A DNA stretch of 64,000 bases, from assembly GCA_030549775.1 (NCBI GenBank), contig CM060175.1, positions 32,343,262-32,407,261 on the forward strand, in the 5' to 3' direction. The position numbers were made by a program, and so were the translations under genes. The notes below the pieces were generated by a model. The model saw only the letters and a program-made list of their open reading frames with translations. It was not told where the DNA came from and did no database searches. This document shows, piece by piece, positions 60,251-64,000 of the stretch (positions are counted from its first letter, which is position 1; each line of letters begins with the position of its first letter). The DNA is from Tamarix chinensis (lineage: Eukaryota; Streptophyta; Magnoliopsida; Caryophyllales; Tamaricaceae).

Positions 60251-61264
60251 TGAAGCATCACTTGTTCACCTTACCAACAACTTTATCCTTGCCCTACTCT
60301 TCACGAGTGAACTTTCTAACATTTTCTTGATCTATGGCTTTGACCTTCCTTCGAAATTTGAACCATATGGAGAATTGGCTGACTTGTTTTGTGGCTCTGT
60401 TCTCTTGAATTGTTTCTCAAACTTGATTGCTAACTTGGCTTGGTCATCAAACACTTCATAAGGATACACCTCCACCTTCTCTATAAGGTTCATATTTAGT
60501 CATCTAATGAATCATGCACACCTTTATTCTTCTATTTCTTGGCCATAAAAAATAAGAGCTAATATTTCAAACTCTCCAATGTAATCTTTAACTCCAAGCA
60601 ACTCTTGCCTCAAAGTAGTTATCTTTATGAAATTATCTTGCTCATATTCAAGAGATGGAAATTTCTTCTTCAAGTTTTTTTTTCCCTAACCTAATCCTTG
60701 GTTTTCCTTCTCTCTCCCTTCTCATTTTCAAGTTATTATACAACACTATAGAAATTTTTTTAAATTTTAATATTGTTATTCGACACCTCTTCTCATCATC
60801 AATCTCTTTATACTCAAAAATAAATTAAAAAATTTGCAACCATTTAAGAAATGATTTTGTATTGAGATTACCTTTGAAATCAAGAAGATCAAATTAGATT
60901 CCCTTCTCCACATCATCATAGGTTCTTCTTGAGGTGTCATGTGATCTTACATAATTAACCACACTCTCTTCTTTTTCCTCTATTAAATTTTGTGCCCTTC
61001 TCACGTAGTCTGCTTCTACTTGTTGCCTTAGGTTTTTAGCTGCATGTGTAAACCTTGAACTTGGGAAGATTCTATTCTCCCCACTAGTAGCTTTACCTCC
61101 TTGATTTCGTCAACCAAGACCTTAATAACATCTATCAAGTCCTCCTCTTTGTTCGTTATCTCCTCCCTTCACCGGCTAAGTGGTGCTTCTCCAAAAACGC
61201 CTTTAAATTCTAAAATTTAGTGTCTTCTTGATGAATTCTTAGGAGAATCTTGAAGAAGAGACAT
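60251..61264 (-). pseudogene. Gag remnant of element H
   Basis: The likely start ATG is at 61264-61262 (MSLLQDSPKNSSRR). A gag core follows in pieces: FDLLDFKGNLNTKSFLKWLQ (about 60890-60830), FEYKEIDDEKRCRITILKFK, then LRQELLGVKDYIGEFEI (about 60615-60565) and LIEKVEVYPYEVFDDQAKLA (about 60495-60435). The spacing suggests small deletions. The zinc knuckle expected near 60250 is scrambled (CFKLEVKATLL in one frame, PNKRALTLKEIE in another). Gag is the structural protein. This copy has several stops. Confidence 0.7.
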
Positions 61265-61349
61265 GTTCTTAAAGACTCTTGAAGTAAATATATGTTCTTA
61301 CAAGACTATTGAGGAAAGATAGGATCTTGATCACAATATATCAACCGAA

Positions 61350-61363
61350 GGATTTGATACAAA
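61350..61363 (-). other. Primer-binding site of element H (degenerate)
   Basis: On the minus strand TTTGTATCAAATCC lies 6 bases inside the 5' LTR end and resembles TGGTATCAGAGCC, the sequence complementary to plant initiator tRNA-Met. It supports the LTR boundary and element orientation. Confidence 0.6.
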
Positions 61364-61369
61364 AATTGA

Positions 61370-62398
61370 TGTGAGTGGGAATGTAGAATTATCAATTATG
61401 TACAACCAATGCTCATTTATGCTAGAATTAATAAGAGGAAGGTTCAAAAGTGTTGAAATAATAATGTTGATGTTCGAATGGGGTAGAATAATGATGATGA
61501 TGATTTAATGATAGTGATGATGATTTAAAGGTGTTGATGATTCGATGATGATGATTCAAATTTTATGGATGAATGATGAATATGATTTGAAAATGATGAG
61601 ATGATGATGAGGATGATTTGATGATTATGGTTTCATAGGTAAGGGTTAGTGTGAGGGTTTAGTTTCAAAAATTAGTAGTAAGGTTAGGGTTTGGTTCGAA
61701 ACTTAAGGTTAGGATTTCGAATTAGGGTTTTGACTTTGGGATTTGTTTAGATAATGAACATCGCTAATAATGGAATGGGTACTGAAGTTTAGAATATATA
61801 GTACTTAATCTCAAATTCACAAAAATAAATAGATTAAGGATTTCAAGATTAATCATTCACACAGATTTAATTAAACTTGAGATTAACTCACACAAAATTG
61901 AATACTTGTAATTTGCATTCAACTTCAATTTAATCATGATGTATCTCCAATGATGGCTTCTATGGCTTTAAATAGGTAAGGCTACCAATTATAGAATACT
62001 AGCTAAAAGTTATAATTCTTTGAAAGATACCTAGATAAAAGATACTAGAATATAGAATATGCTAAAATTTACTAGAATATAGAATATTCTTTTAAACAGT
62101 AGATTTATGCTACTTTATTCTCTATCTAATCTCTAACTCTACTATTTAATTAATTAATGAACTAAATCAACTAATATATAGGTCTAATCTGTATATTATT
62201 TCCCCCATTCACGTAGCTATACATTCCATGCATGCCATGTGTATGAACGTATTCACCTAGTATCTTGTATGTTACATTTCATATATGACTAGCAACGTAA
62301 CCATCCATTTATCTTTAATTTTGTTGGAGATCCTTTCTAAATGAACAACAATTGGTTCCATAATAATAAATGACAAATCTTAAGTTTTTTCTCCTACA
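61370..62398 (-). repeat. 5' LTR of element H (1.03 kb)
   Basis: It runs from TGTGAGTGGGAATG to CTCCTACA (minus-strand start TGTAGGAG). It differs from its partner 56615-57615 by many substitutions and small indels, so the insertion is old. The GATGATGATT tracts are of different length in the two copies. Confidence 0.85.
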
Positions 62399-64000
62399 TC
62401 AAAAAGTTTTAAAGGACATATTCATTATAGAGATTTATATCCCTAATGTTAACCCATTAAAGCTCACACGTGCCCCCATCCTAGCATCCCCTTATGTAAA
62501 TAAACTAAGGTTTTCTTATAATGTCTTTTCTAACCAATAAAAACATTTGATAAGATCTCTAGATGTAGTTAATGATAACATTGAAGATTACAAATCTGCT
62601 AACTATAACCATAATTACACTTTTCCTTAGTTATGTAATTCTAGATATTAATAAACATACGTTAAATTAATATTGTTCTTTAGAAATTAAACAAACTATT
62701 TTCTACTTCTAAATGTATAAATTATAAATTATGAATTCAATATACCATTATAGCATCCGATTATTACTTATATTACCCAGATGACCAATCTACATAATAA
62801 AGTCCGAATCTTGGTTAAGTGATCATTACTCTAACTAAGCATACACATAAAAATTAAATCCAGTTCATATCTCATGATTAATTTTCTAGTAAATCCTCCT
62901 ACCCAATACTACTCTATCCTAAAATATTAATAAAATAAGAAAATGTAGATTTTAAATGAATTATAATCATAACTTCAATAAACATATAGAAATAAAGTAA
63001 AAAATATTAAATTAAATAAAATAAAATCACAAAATTTATTAATTAAACTAATAACTAAAATTAAATAATTGTATAAAACAAATAAACAAACCAATGGAAA
63101 GAAATAACTTAGGATATTGCAAAACTGCAAACAGCATATGATGTCTATTCTCTAATTGTGTTAACTAATTAAAAAATCTTAAAAAAGAACCCTAATTAGT
63201 TTAGAAATAATAATAAAAAAGTTAAAGTTCTAACGATAGTGCACTTCAATATCCTATTCAACCTCATATATTTATAAAAGGATAGAGAAGTTCGTATAAG
63301 TCTTATTCAAAATATGGAAAAAAATATGATCTGTATTGGTAAATGCGGGGGCACTCATTTTTTTTCTCTAATTGTACGCACTTGAGATGAATTAATGGTG
63401 CACATGAGAGGAAAATCACATAAATATAGGTTGTATTTCCATAAATGTTGGAGCCTCGTATTAAGTATCTACTCATAATATTCCTTTGACTTTTCATTAG
63501 ATGACTTGTCTTTTACGTTCTTCCACATCCATATTTCCTTGACTATAAGCTTGATTTTCACATTGTGCTTCTTTTTCTTAGTTCTTGCCCTAAATTACCT
63601 TGATTTTATAATTTTTCTACAAAACTTGGCCCATAGAGAAAACTAGAGGAAAATAGTTATCATAATTAATATAAAATTTAGGTTAATATATTTCAAATAA
63701 TTCCATAGAATATGCACATATCATACCTAATTATTTTAAAAAGCAAGATTAATACAAAAGACATAGTCACATAATTATAATATCACAACTTTCCACGGAA
63801 ATTGCATAATAACATAGGAATGCTTGCGAACATCAAGGTAAGCAACATCTTTAAACAAAGGAAAGAAAAGCCTTATGGAATCTCTATGATTTCAAATTTG
63901 ATTATTACTCTATCATAATTTTTTGATTTCTTTTCTTCTGAACTTTGATTGCTCAATTGTTTACTTTAAACACATATTAGTTAATAGGAGTCAAGATAAA
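62399..64000. other. AT-rich sequence without recognised gene
   Basis: Composition is very AT-rich with no coherent long frame and no motif I recognise on either strand. The part just right of the element H LTR may be the other half of the leader-like sequence at 56448-56614, split by element H. The short minus-strand frame at 63303-63497 has no recognisable domain. Confidence 0.4.

Noticed and set aside
63303..63497. 64-residue minus-strand frame
   Set aside because: Length is expected by chance in AT-rich DNA, and there is no domain, signal or conserved neighbour.

Overview
This window looks like heterochromatic, repeat-packed nuclear DNA of a flowering plant, probably a eudicot with a large genome. 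No intact host gene, rRNA, tRNA, CRISPR array or bacterial-type operon could be found. Nearly everything recognisable is a decayed transposable element: several Ty3/gypsy chromoviruses (mostly with the C-terminal signatures of the Tekay/Del group, one Reina-like), one SIRE/Maximus-like copia gag, a CACTA end, another subterminal-repeat DNA element, and a hAT-type MITE. Every coding region carries stops, frameshifts or lost catalytic residues, so none should be functional.

Layout. 1-3605: gypsy pol remnant (+) ending in its LTR (3606-5877), which lies beside a second, start-less LTR (5878-8453) and a probable antisense LTR. 11.2-12.3 kb: SIRE-like gag. 13.4-14.4 kb: unidentified decayed sequence. 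14423 to about 20050: a minus-strand gypsy element with two LTRs and an internal deletion. About 20.5-22.5 kb: a non-autonomous DNA element with a 33-bp minisatellite, an ATT microsatellite and about 13 subterminal repeats. 22534-29147: gypsy element (+) with a MITE (23860-24186) in its protease and an LTR from 27098. 29148-29865: CACTA end. 29866-31390: an inverted LTR shard joined to integrase plus a chromodomain-like tail. 31391-36274: its 4.9-kb LTR. 36275-45364: an antisense LTR of the same family, interrupted by a solo LTR (38822-43771) flanked by a perfect AAAAT target duplication. 45365-56447: gypsy element (+) with a broken 5' LTR, gag-pol and a 3' LTR. 56615-62398: Reina-like element (-) with two LTRs of about 1 kb. 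62399-64000: AT-rich, unassigned.

The most notable pattern is a repeated, hairpin-capable LTR cassette (TCCAC, short spacer, AATAGTGG) in three element families of this window that otherwise differ, with a conserved signature close to the LTR 3' end. Both would lie downstream of the TATA box visible in the best-preserved LTR, so in the RNA leader. All identifications come from reading the sequence and from recalled family motifs. No database search was possible, and boundaries without TG/CA ends or target duplications are approximate.
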